Shown: in pieces, positions 1 through 5,890 of the stretch
Position numbering within the stretch: the stretch's first letter is position 1
How the letters are laid out: the number at the start of each line of letters is the position of its first letter
NCBI GenBank assembly: GCA_009780765.1
Contig: WQZK01000061.1
Location: forward strand, 1 to 9,042
Source of the DNA: Defluviitaleaceae bacterium
Lineage (GTDB): Bacteria; Bacillota; Clostridia; Lachnospirales; UBA5962
Length of the DNA: 9,042 nucleotides
Direction: 5' to 3'
Notes under the pieces: generated by a model
What the model was told of the DNA's origin: nothing
Seen by the model: the letters and a program-made list of their open reading frames with translations, nothing else
Database searches by the model: none
Position numbers and translations under genes: made by a program

Positions 1-2
1 AA

Positions 3-158
3 AACCCAAGAATTACAATCAAAATGCTATCAGAAAAAATTGGTATTAATGAAAGAAATATTTATAATAACATTGAAAAATTAAAACATTTAGGCGTAGT
101 TATGCGTGCGGGGGCAGATAGAAGTGGCGAATGGCTTGTATACAAAGACAATATTTAA
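3..158 (+). CDS. C-terminal part of a winged-helix DNA-binding protein (5' end outside window)
   Basis: The reading frame is open from the window edge to a TAA at 156-158 and gives 51 residues. It begins NPRITIKMLSEKIGINERN, continues through an IEKLKHLGVV recognition-helix-like stretch and ends in a wing-like RAGADRSGEWLV. This is the pattern of a winged helix-turn-helix (helix, turn with G-I-N, recognition helix, basic wing with G and W). From family knowledge, this kind of ending is typical of AlbA_2/Schlafen-type putative ATP-binding regulators, where the C-terminal wHTH reads N-P-x-I-T-x-x-x-L-(A/S)-E-K-x-G-I. The catalytic or sensing N-terminal part is not in the window, so the full protein cannot be named. 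The next gene remnant starts 30 bases downstream, with no terminator seen between them. Confidence 0.6.
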   Translation, partial: NPRITIKMLSEKIGINERNIYNNIEKLKHLGVVMRAGADRSGEWLVYKDNI

Positions 159-188
159 AAAATTATCTTTTGTATTACGGATCGATAT

Positions 189-445
189 ATGAAAAACATT
201 TTAGCTGTCTATTTTTCCGGAACAGGTAATACTTTATTTGCGGTTAAATAAAATCTGTGCCTGCTTTAAGGAAAAGAATATTAATTGCCAAATTTTTAAT
301 ATTGAAGTAGAAGTTAATCCAGAGTTATTTAATCAAGCAGATACAATAATTATTGCTTATCCAATTCATTCAAGTTATATACCATTTATCATGAGAGACT
401 TTTTAAAAGCTAATGCTTTGTTACTTAAAGAGAACAAAACGAAAA
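189..445 (+). pseudogene. EFR1-type flavodoxin/ferredoxin gene, N-terminal fragment (frameshifted)
   Basis: An ATG at 189 starts MKNILAVYFSGTGNT, the phosphate-binding S-G-T-G-N-T loop of flavodoxins, but this frame stops at a TAA at 249-251. The homologous sequence carries on in the frame one base further (NKICACFKEKNINCQIFNIE, then YPIHSSYIPFIMRDFLK). One extra A in the run near 245-248 would explain the shift. Y-P-I-x-x-S-x-x-P-x-I-M-R-x-F is the signature region of EFR1-family proteins (flavodoxin-like domain fused to two 4Fe-4S clusters, about 250-270 residues). Recognisable similarity ends near 435-445, although the frame stays open to 504. The rest of the gene is replaced by an opposite-strand transposase remnant and resumes, degraded, further right. 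No good ribosome binding site is seen before 189. The protein cannot be functional as written. A flavodoxin of another subfamily is the alternative, but the matching ferredoxin tail downstream supports EFR1. Confidence 0.7.
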
Positions 446-457
446 TAAATTTTCGTT
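438..457. repeat. Perfect inverted repeat at the flavodoxin/tnpB junction
   Basis: Nine-base arms AACGAAAAT (438-446) and ATTTTCGTT (449-457) flank a two-base centre. The repeat lies 30 bases beyond the stop codon of the opposite-strand tnpB remnant and exactly where similarity to the flavodoxin gene fades. IS200/IS605 elements carry subterminal hairpins at both ends, and the right end follows the tnpB stop. This makes the repeat a plausible right-end hairpin, but a chance AT-rich palindrome cannot be excluded. Confidence 0.4.
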
Positions 458-486
458 ACGGGGCTGATGCCTATCTTTATAAGAAA

Positions 487-674
487 TTACAGTGTTACTT
501 GTAATCTTATGGGTGTTGTTAAACCGCTATTCCTCAGATTTTGAATTACTTCATCGTCTTTGGGTTTACTTTTGGCCATATATTTAAACTGGCATTTATA
601 TCTGAATTAATCTTTCCTGTCTTAGTCTGGAATAAGCGATTATTCCTCTTACCAAGATGCTCATCTTTCACCTT
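487..674 (-). pseudogene. tnpB: 3' remnant of a TnpB (IS200/IS605 superfamily OrfB) gene
   Basis: Read on the minus strand from about 674 down to 558, the translation gives KDEHLGKRNNRLFQTKTGK followed by INSDINASLNI. In TnpB proteins this is the H-x-x-L/Y-x-G-K-R-x-K-R-G-L-F-x-x-x-x-G-x-x-I-N-A-D-x-N-G/A-S-x-N-I block that carries the third RuvC catalytic Asp (here the D of INSDIN, codon 600-602). The frame then shifts by one near 558 and continues as DDEVIQNLRNSGLTTPIRLQVTL to a TAA (plus-strand 487-489). This matches the usual N-S-G-x-x-x-T-P-x-R-I/L-x TnpB end. About 62 residues remain of a protein usually near 350-400. The N-terminal RuvC-I/II part and tnpA are absent, and upstream of the block the frame ends at a stop at 708-710. 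The relic sits inside the broken EFR1 gene, on the opposite strand. It is non-functional as a nuclease. Confidence 0.72.
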
Positions 675-729
675 GATTCTTGTTAAGAATATGAAGTTAT
701 TATAACACTAAAATCTAGTAAAAACAAGA

Positions 730-1050
730 ATTATTTTAATTTTTTTTGGGCTTGAAAAAAATGTTCTAGATAAAGCAAATAAAACTATGATTTTAGGGTT
801 AAATTTGAGAAAAAAATTCTCTCATATACGCGTGTTTAATACACAATATTAAGTATATATATTGTTATAAAATGAAAATAGAAATTCCTAATGAACAAAA
901 AACATTGCACATGAAAATGGTAGTTTACTAACAAAAGGTATTTGTACGTTATGCCATCGTTGTGTTAACCGATGTCCAAATAAATCAATTAGTTTAATTA
1001 GCAGAAAAGGACCAAAAAAACAATATAAGGGGATAAATAATGAAAAATAA
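730..1050 (+). pseudogene. EFR1-type gene, degraded middle and C-terminal 4Fe-4S tail
   Basis: In the frame running from 895 to a TAA at 1048-1050 the translation contains NIAHENGSLLTKGICTLC, then HRCVNRCPNKSISLISRK. The cysteines at codons 943, 952, 961 and 973 form C-x-x-C-x-x-C-x-x-x-C-P, a complete 4Fe-4S ligand set. This is the second cluster expected at the end of EFR1 proteins. The first cluster is missing: KIEIPNE (872-892, another frame) joins almost directly to the KNIAHENG stretch, as if the first CxxCxxCxxxCP had been deleted. Further left, LEKNVLDKANKTMI (751 onward) and KKFSHIRVFNTQY (ending at a stop at 850-852) resemble the helical linker between flavodoxin and ferredoxin parts, with internal deletions. 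That middle assignment is weaker than the tail. The stop overlaps the downstream hydrolase start by 11 nt, which suggests the two genes were once translated from one mRNA. Confidence 0.62.
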
Positions 1051-1654
1051 ATTAAAATGGCCACTAAAAAGAGAAAAAACGGCTTTGCTTGTTATTGACA
1101 TGCAAAATGATTTTGTTTTAGAAAATGCAATTATGGAAGTTAAGGAAGCTAAAAAACAAGTGCCGAAAATTAAGAGTTTAATCGCTAAATGCCGCGAACT
1201 TGAAATTCCGGTTATTTATACGATTCATGAAACTGATCCAACTTTATGCGCTTTAGAGATTGTAGCATTTCCCCATTTAAAAAATGCTGGTATGCGTAAG
1301 GGAACTAAAGGTGTAGAAGTAATTGATGATTTAAAGCCAAATCCAGATGAGAAAGTTGTTCGTAAGCATCGCTTCAGTGCTTTTTATCAAACCGATTTAG
1401 AATTATTTATAAGAAATATTAAAGCTAATTCGGCAATTGATACACTGATTATTTGTGGAACAGTTACGCATATTTGTTGTGAATCTACGGCTAGAGATGC
1501 TTTTTATCGTGATTTTAAAGTCGTATTTGGAACTGATATTTGCTCGGTTGATTGTCCGGATATTCAAGCCGCAACAATCAAAAATATGGAAATATTTGGT
1601 AGTAATTTAGATTGTGCAACAATTTTAAAAGCTTTAGAAAATGGCATAGGTTAA
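1040..1654 (+). CDS. Isochorismatase-fold cysteine hydrolase
   Basis: The 204-residue protein has the hallmarks of the isochorismatase/nicotinamidase superfamily, cytosolic enzymes that hydrolyse amides or related bonds through a Cys-Asp-Lys triad. ALLVIDMQNDF places the catalytic Asp at residue 20. The VVRKHRFSAF segment places the Lys at 109. The GTVTHICCESTARDA loop has the nucleophilic Cys at about 146, next to a second Cys at 147 where many relatives have Val. Length is normal for the single-domain family. The ATG is preceded by AAGGGG (1027-1032) at good spacing. The start overlaps the end of the decayed ferredoxin gene, and a phosphopantetheinyl transferase follows 13 bases later. Substrate cannot be told from sequence: nicotinamide, isochorismate, N-carbamoyl compounds and others are all hydrolysed by relatives. 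The carrier-protein domain that EntB-type enzymes carry is absent, so a siderophore role is only a possibility. Confidence 0.88.
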   Translation: MKNKLKWPLKREKTALLVIDMQNDFVLENAIMEVKEAKKQVPKIKSLIAKCRELEIPVIYTIHETDPTLCALEIVAFPHLKNAGMRKGTKGVEVIDDLKPNPDEKVVRKHRFSAFYQTDLELFIRNIKANSAIDTLIICGTVTHICCESTARDAFYRDFKVVFGTDICSVDCPDIQAATIKNMEIFGSNLDCATILKALENGIG

Positions 1655-1667
1655 ATAAATTTTACTT

Positions 1668-2303
1668 ATGAATATTAATTCAATAATTATTTTAGAAATC
1701 GAAGAAACAACAATTCCAGAAATTTTGTTTTTATATTTATCAGAAACGGAAAAGCAGGACTTTGTCAAAATAGCATCTTTGAATCGACAAAAGCAGTTTT
1801 TATATTCAAAAGTTTTACTTAAAAAAATTGCTAGTAAATTACTGAATATTGACTTTAAAGAACTTTCAATCGCTAAAGATAAAAACGGAAAACCATTTTT
1901 TGCTGATTACAATGAGTTATATTTTAGTTTAACTCATTCTAAGAATATGATTGTTTTGGCTTTTTCTGATGAAGTGATTGGCATTGATGTTGAAAAAAAT
2001 GAGATTAGAAATGTTAAGATTGCTAAAAGATTTTTTTCTAAAGCCGAACAAAATTATATTTATCAGAATCAAGATTTGGCTAATCAAAGATTTTTGGAAA
2101 TATGGACCAAAAAGGAAGCGTATATTAAATATTTAGGAGAATCAGTAGCTTATTTAAACAAATTTTGTGTTTTTGATTTAAAAGAAAATTTGTTTTTTTC
2201 AGAAGAGAAAAATTATTTTCTTTCTATATATACAAAGAAGCAAAAAACAGATTTCAACTTTTATAGATTAAGTGAAACGAAATTCCTGGAAGTATGCAGT
2301 TAA
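1668..2303 (+). CDS. Sfp-type 4'-phosphopantetheinyl transferase
   Basis: The 211-residue protein would transfer the phosphopantetheine arm of coenzyme A to a serine of carrier proteins (fatty acid, polyketide or nonribosomal peptide). Visible motifs in order are KNGKPFF (72-78), YFSLTHSKN (85-93), IGIDVE (104-109) with the Mg-binding Asp107 and Glu109, and FLEIWTKKEAYIKYLGE (142-158) with Trp146, Glu150 and Lys154. This is the G-I-D ... W-x-x-K-E-A-x-x-K pattern of the family. Length fits the Sfp/Gsp group (about 210-240 residues) and not the shorter AcpS type. The ATG has no convincing Shine-Dalgarno sequence close by, so translation may depend on the upstream hydrolase, whose stop is 13 bases away. 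Base composition looks even richer in A/T than the ABC operon that follows. No carrier protein or synthetase gene lies in the window, so its target is unknown. Confidence 0.87.
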   Translation: MNINSIIILEIEETTIPEILFLYLSETEKQDFVKIASLNRQKQFLYSKVLLKKIASKLLNIDFKELSIAKDKNGKPFFADYNELYFSLTHSKNMIVLAFSDEVIGIDVEKNEIRNVKIAKRFFSKAEQNYIYQNQDLANQRFLEIWTKKEAYIKYLGESVAYLNKFCVFDLKENLFFSEEKNYFLSIYTKKQKTDFNFYRLSETKFLEVCS

Positions 2304-2311
2304 AGATAAAG

Positions 2312-2341
2312 AGAAAAATAGATGAAACGGATTATTTTTCT
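2312..2341 (+). terminator. Possible weak terminator after the transferase gene
   Basis: A nine-base stem AGAAAAATA (2312-2320) pairs perfectly with TATTTTTCT (2333-2341) around a 12-base loop. It starts 8 bases after the stop codon and its 3' arm is U-rich. The stem is almost all A:T, so termination would be weak. It could also simply be an AT-rich leader element. Confidence 0.33.
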
Positions 2342-2342
2342 T

Positions 2343-2390
2343 AATTGATGACAAATGTCACTATTGCGCTAATCAATTCTAGTATATAAT
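2343..2390 (+). promoter_or_regulatory. Promoter and candidate operator of the ABC/two-component operon
   Basis: A consensus -10 TATAAT lies at 2385-2390. A -35 match is poor: TTGCGC at 2364-2369 with a 15-base spacer, or an overlapping hexamer one base upstream with 16. A weak -35 fits a promoter that needs an activator. Two nested symmetric elements lie just upstream. TGACA-AA-TGTCA (2349-2360) is a perfect dyad, and AATTGAT (2343-2349) with ATCAATT (2372-2378) is a seven-base inverted repeat 22 bases apart. The dyad sits just upstream of the candidate -35, where an activator such as the response regulator encoded by the fifth gene could bind. The leader from the -10 to the ATG is short and carries GGAGG at 2411-2415. 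Confidence 0.55.
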
Positions 2391-2422
2391 ATTGCCGTAA
2401 AATAATTTTTGGAGGAATTTAT

Positions 2423-3367
2423 ATGTTAGCAACTTTGAATAATTTAGTCAAAAGGTATAACGATACAACGGCTCTGGATCATTTGAATCTAAATGTCTAT
2501 GAGGGTGAAATTTTAGGTCTGTTAGGACCAAACGGAGCAGGAAAGACAACTGCAATCAGAGCACTTTGTGGTTTGATTAATGCTGATTCAGGAGAAATAA
2601 CGGTTTTCGGCCAACGTCAAAATATTAAAAATTTAAGCGTAAGAAGAAATATCGGACTTGTAACTCAGGAAATAACAGTTTTTAAAGAACTTACTGCAGA
2701 AGCAAATCTACGTTATTTTGGCGGTTTATATGGGCTTAAAGGTGTAGAACTTACCGCAAATGTTAAAGAAGTTTTAGAATTTGTAGGACTTTCAGAACAT
2801 GCCAAAAGAAAGCCAGGAGCTTTCTCAGGAGGTATGCAAAGAAGATTAAATATTGCTTGTGCTTTAGTTCATCGACCAAAATTGGTAATTATGGATGAAC
2901 CGACAGTTGGTATTGATCCCCAGTCCCGCAACCATATCCTTGAGTCGGTGAAAAGAATTGCCCAAAGAGGAACAACGGTTATCTATACTTCCCATTATAT
3001 GGAAGAAGTACAAGCAATCAGTGATCGAATTGCGATTGTTGATTCAGGAAGAGTTATCGTTGAAGGGACCTTAGAAAAACTTGTTAGTCTTATCCAGCAT
3101 GAGCATGCGGTTTATTTAACAGCAGTTATGCCGTCAAAAGCTTTGGAAGAAGATTTAAAAGCCATTGCTGGTGTGAAAAGTGTTAAGCAAAATGGCGCTG
3201 ATTATACAATTGTTTCAGGTGCCAATAGTGGTAATGTTAACAGGATTATGGAAGTAGCTGTTCGTCATGGCGGTGTAAAATCCTTCTCAGAAGCTAAAGC
3301 TAATCTTGAAGATGTGTTCTTAACATTAACAGGTAAGAAACTGCGTGACGATGGGAAGGTGTCATAA
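2423..3367 (+). CDS. ABC transporter ATP-binding protein (drug-export type)
   Basis: The 314-residue cytosolic ATPase powers the two membrane proteins encoded next. The nucleotide-binding domain (about 1-220) shows Walker A GPNGAGKTT (35-43), Q-loop Gln82, the signature FSGGMQRR (134-141), Walker B LVIMDEP (154-160) with catalytic Glu159, and the switch His191 in TSHYMEE. A C-terminal extension (about 225-310) ends in NLEDVFLTLTGKKLR, the ending common in DrrA/CcmA-like and LnrL-like exporters of the ABC-2 class. The ATG has a strong GGAGG seven bases upstream. The stop codon TAA shares its last base with the ATG of the next gene. Being first in an operon that also encodes a sensor kinase and regulator, it most resembles the Bacillus LnrLMN (linearmycin resistance) and YvfR/YvfS arrangements. 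The actual substrate is unknown. Confidence 0.93.
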   Translation: MLATLNNLVKRYNDTTALDHLNLNVYEGEILGLLGPNGAGKTTAIRALCGLINADSGEITVFGQRQNIKNLSVRRNIGLVTQEITVFKELTAEANLRYFGGLYGLKGVELTANVKEVLEFVGLSEHAKRKPGAFSGGMQRRLNIACALVHRPKLVIMDEPTVGIDPQSRNHILESVKRIAQRGTTVIYTSHYMEEVQAISDRIAIVDSGRVIVEGTLEKLVSLIQHEHAVYLTAVMPSKALEEDLKAIAGVKSVKQNGADYTIVSGANSGNVNRIMEVAVRHGGVKSFSEAKANLEDVFLTLTGKKLRDDGKVS

Positions 3368-4113
3368 TGAACAACTTTCTAGTAATCTTTAAGCATTATA
3401 CAAAGCGTTCTTGGATGGATATTATTGGACCATTAATGTTTACTCTAATGCCGTTGGGAATTATAATCTTTAATATTGTGGCATCGGAAGAAAACATGGA
3501 AAATGGTTATAATTTGGCCGCAACTGGCGCTTCCGCAGTCATGCTTATTGCTTTTCAATTCTTTTGTGGTCAAATATTGCTTCATTACTTTATGAAAGAT
3601 TTTCGTGGTGATATGCGCTTTCGTCTTCAGGCAGCTCCGGTATCAGGTACTAGTTTCATTGTAGGCGCGGTTCTTGCTAGTTGGGTATTTTCCGTAATCC
3701 AAGGACTAATTATTATTATTGTTACAGCCTTGTTCTTTAATGTCTATTGGGGTAATCCTCTGATAACGGCATTAATCTTTTTAATTGTCTCAATTATGAG
3801 TCAATTACTAGCAGCTTTAACAGCTTTATTATCAAATAAGTATTCAACCGCTACGGCAATTAGTTTTATTTACTGTTTCGGATTTATGATTCTTTCGGGA
3901 GTAATGATTGGTAGTCTTGGCGATAATGCATTAATGAATTTTTTGGAAACACGCGGTACACCTTTATCTTTAGCTTGGCGTGGCATTCATTATTCTGGTT
4001 TTATTTTAGATGATATGAATCAGGCTTGGATTAATATTTCGATTCTGGCGATTATGACAGTCGTTTTAGCAGTCGCAGTCTTTATTGTCGCAAAAAGGAG
4101 GCGTTCTGTTTGA
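3367..4113 (+). CDS. ABC-2 type transporter permease, first subunit
   Basis: The 248-residue integral membrane protein has about six hydrophobic segments: near 20-38, 53-75, 97-124, 131-156, 164-185 and 221-243. It closes with a positively charged KRRRSV tail, expected on the cytoplasmic side. The stretch between the second and third segments (KDFRGDMRFRLQAAPVSGTSF region, 77-98) corresponds to the E/D-x-x-x-x-x-x-x-L-x-x-x-P-x-S coupling element of ABC-2 permeases that contacts the ATPase. Its ATG overlaps the upstream stop by one base, with GGAAGG at 3354-3359. It overlaps the second permease by four bases. With that partner it should form a heterodimeric export channel driven by the upstream ATPase. 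Substrate specificity is not visible. Confidence 0.87.
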   Translation: MNNFLVIFKHYTKRSWMDIIGPLMFTLMPLGIIIFNIVASEENMENGYNLAATGASAVMLIAFQFFCGQILLHYFMKDFRGDMRFRLQAAPVSGTSFIVGAVLASWVFSVIQGLIIIIVTALFFNVYWGNPLITALIFLIVSIMSQLLAALTALLSNKYSTATAISFIYCFGFMILSGVMIGSLGDNALMNFLETRGTPLSLAWRGIHYSGFILDDMNQAWINISILAIMTVVLAVAVFIVAKRRRSV

Positions 4114-4799
4114 TAATCTTCAAATACGATCTTAAAAAGAGTTTTCAGAATAAAGCCGTATTGTTATGTACTTTTATCTTACCATTGGTTTTAATTTTTG
4201 CGAGTCCTTTGTGGTCAGGCGAAGTACAAATTGGTTTTAACTTAATGGCTTTTGTTGTTATGGGTGGTACATTTTTAACTGCGCAAGGCATTTTAAATGA
4301 GAGAATCGAAGGCACACTTACAAGAATAATGGTTGCGCCTATCACAATGTTAAACTATCTTACGCAAAAGCTTTTAGCTTATTCAATTCCGATTGCTATG
4401 CAAATTACACTTGTCTGTTTAATTGGTATGGTATTATATGATTGGTATCTTAGTTTTACTATAGCTCTGATTTTAATTTATATCTTATTTACTGTCACCT
4501 CGGTAGCGATGGCTATTGCCTGGGCTTCATTGTTTAAGAGTAAAGAAAGCAGTTTAACGAGTTTTAGTCTTGTTTTAACAGCCATGGCAATGCTTGGTGG
4601 CTTAATGATACCAACTAATCTTTTACCAGCAGCCTTACGTTATGTTGGAGCAATCTTCCCGTCATATTGGGCCGCAAATGGTATCGAAAATTTAAATACC
4701 TATAATAGTATAACGAATCAGTTTTGGTTATCAGTCGTTATGATGATAATGTTTGGAATTATATTTATGTTATTTGGAGGCAAAAGAAGACTTATATGA
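4110..4799 (+). CDS. ABC-2 type transporter permease, second subunit (TTG start)
   Basis: The 229-residue membrane protein has about six hydrophobic segments: near 15-33, 41-62, 86-109, 113-140, 147-168 and 204-223. The NERIEGTLTRIMVAPIT block (63-79) is a textbook ABC-2 coupling motif (E-R-x-x-G-T-L-x-x-L-x-x-x-P). The MLGGLMIPTNLLPAALRYV...P-x-x-W-x-x-x-G region (161-191) is the conserved late part of ABC-2 membrane domains. Start choice: TTG at 4110 overlaps the upstream TGA by four bases (TTGA) and is preceded by GGAGG at 4097-4101 with eight-base spacing. No in-frame ATG near the start competes. Its own TGA overlaps the ATG of the kinase gene by four bases. It is the partner of the first permease. 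Confidence 0.88.
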   Translation: MIIFKYDLKKSFQNKAVLLCTFILPLVLIFASPLWSGEVQIGFNLMAFVVMGGTFLTAQGILNERIEGTLTRIMVAPITMLNYLTQKLLAYSIPIAMQITLVCLIGMVLYDWYLSFTIALILIYILFTVTSVAMAIAWASLFKSKESSLTSFSLVLTAMAMLGGLMIPTNLLPAALRYVGAIFPSYWAANGIENLNTYNSITNQFWLSVVMMIMFGIIFMLFGGKRRLI

Positions 4800-5890
4800 A
4801 AAATGTTTCTCCCGCCCTATGTTTTATAGTCTGTAAGCTTTTAGGAATTAGTCTGTTATTCGCTTTCTGGTTAAGAAGCAGCGATATAGCAGGCTTTTTT
4901 CTGATACTGACTTTGATTGGCATGTCGCTTTTAAGGCAACGAATGCCAAAGTTAAAACCTACAATTATTGTCGATATATTTGTCTGTGTTTTAATTCATA
5001 GTTACTGGGAGTATTCGGCATATGCTTTAGCTTTACCTTTATTCCAAGCAATGTTTTTAGGCTTTTATCCAGCCTTAATTGCGCTTTTTTATTTGATTCC
5101 AGCTTTTAGCTCAAGCTTGGCAGTAGTTTTATTTTTTACGGCGATAAGTGGCTTTTTCCTAGGTTTATGGGAAATAGAAAGAAAGAGTAAGTTTAAACTT
5201 CGGGATCAATCCGCAGAACGTTATTATGATTTGGAAAATTTACAAAATGGATTAACTACAGCACTTTCCCAAGTTGAAGCTATGACTTCGGTTGCGGAAA
5301 GAGCGCGTATATCTAGAGATATCCATGACAATGCCGGACATGAAATCGTAGCGGCTTATATCTCTCTTCAAACCGCAAGAGCTTTGCTTGCTGATGCTAA
5401 TCCGGAAGGGTTAGAGTTATATGACGCAGCGCTTAATCGATTAGATTTGGGAGCTAATAAGATTCGTGAAGCAGTCCATAATATGTCAACTGCTGTGACA
5501 CTGGGAGTTGAGCATTTAAAAAGCATCTGCATCCGCTTTCCGATTAACGTTGAATTTGAAGCTTTTGGCGATACTACAAAAGTACCAGTTCATGTTTGGG
5601 TTATGCTTGAGGCTTGTCTTAATGAATGTCTGACAAATGTTGCCCGGCACGCTAATGCAACAAAAACAAGTGTCAATTTAGATGTAACACCACACATCAT
5701 AAGATTCTGTATTGAAAATGACGGTGTCTCTAAAAAAAGTGAGATTATGGGTAGAGGTTTGAGTAATCTTAGACATCGGGCTGCGTCAATTGGTGGTAAT
5801 TTATCGGTTTATTCTGATGATGTTTACCGAGTTATTTGTGTAATACCAATCGATCAAAGGGGGTTTAGGAATGAAACTAGTTATCGTTGA
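4796..5890 (+). CDS. Sensor histidine kinase, HisKA_3 (NarX/DesK-type)
   Basis: I place the start at ATG 4796, giving 364 residues. It forms an ATGA overlap with the permease stop, whereas an in-frame ATG at 4724 would lie deep inside that gene. GGAGG occurs at 4776-4780, rather far upstream. The N-terminal part (about 7-124) is a bundle of five or six membrane segments with very short loops and no extracellular sensor domain. A linker helix follows (135-165). The dimerisation/phosphoacceptor box ERARISRDIHDNAGHE puts the phosphorylated His at 177. The ATPase domain has NECLTNVARHANA (276-288, N-box), ENDG (307-310) and GRGLSNLRHRAASIGG (319-334). The likely role is to sense membrane or transporter state and phosphorylate the response regulator encoded next, as in DesK- and LnrJ-type kinases that sense within the membrane. 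The 3' end overlaps the regulator gene by 20 bases. Confidence 0.9.
   Translation: MKNVSPALCFIVCKLLGISLLFAFWLRSSDIAGFFLILTLIGMSLLRQRMPKLKPTIIVDIFVCVLIHSYWEYSAYALALPLFQAMFLGFYPALIALFYLIPAFSSSLAVVLFFTAISGFFLGLWEIERKSKFKLRDQSAERYYDLENLQNGLTTALSQVEAMTSVAERARISRDIHDNAGHEIVAAYISLQTARALLADANPEGLELYDAALNRLDLGANKIREAVHNMSTAVTLGVEHLKSICIRFPINVEFEAFGDTTKVPVHVWVMLEACLNECLTNVARHANATKTSVNLDVTPHIIRFCIENDGVSKKSEIMGRGLSNLRHRAASIGGNLSVYSDDVYRVICVIPIDQRGFRNETSYR

Noticed and set aside
861..873. TATAAAAT as a promoter -10 for the hydrolase and transferase genes
   Set aside because: No acceptable -35 is found at 16-18 bases upstream, and such AT-rich matches are expected by chance here. The real promoter of these genes may lie upstream of the broken EFR1 gene.
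1040..1654. Naming the hydrolase entB or pncA
   Set aside because: The catalytic triad is shared by many substrate classes. No carrier-protein domain (EntB) or nicotinamidase metal-site His cluster is evident, so a specific name is not supported.
4145..4345. Minus-strand frame opposite the second permease
   Set aside because: It lies entirely within a well-supported ABC-2 gene on the other strand and has no recognisable motif. The minus-strand frames at 6167-6352 and 6827-7042 were dropped for the same reason.
4724..4795. Upstream in-frame ATG for the histidine kinase (24 extra residues)
   Set aside because: It would lie 76 bases inside the permease gene, and the added residues are a read-through of permease codons in another frame. 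The ATGA overlap at 4796 fits the pattern of the other junctions.
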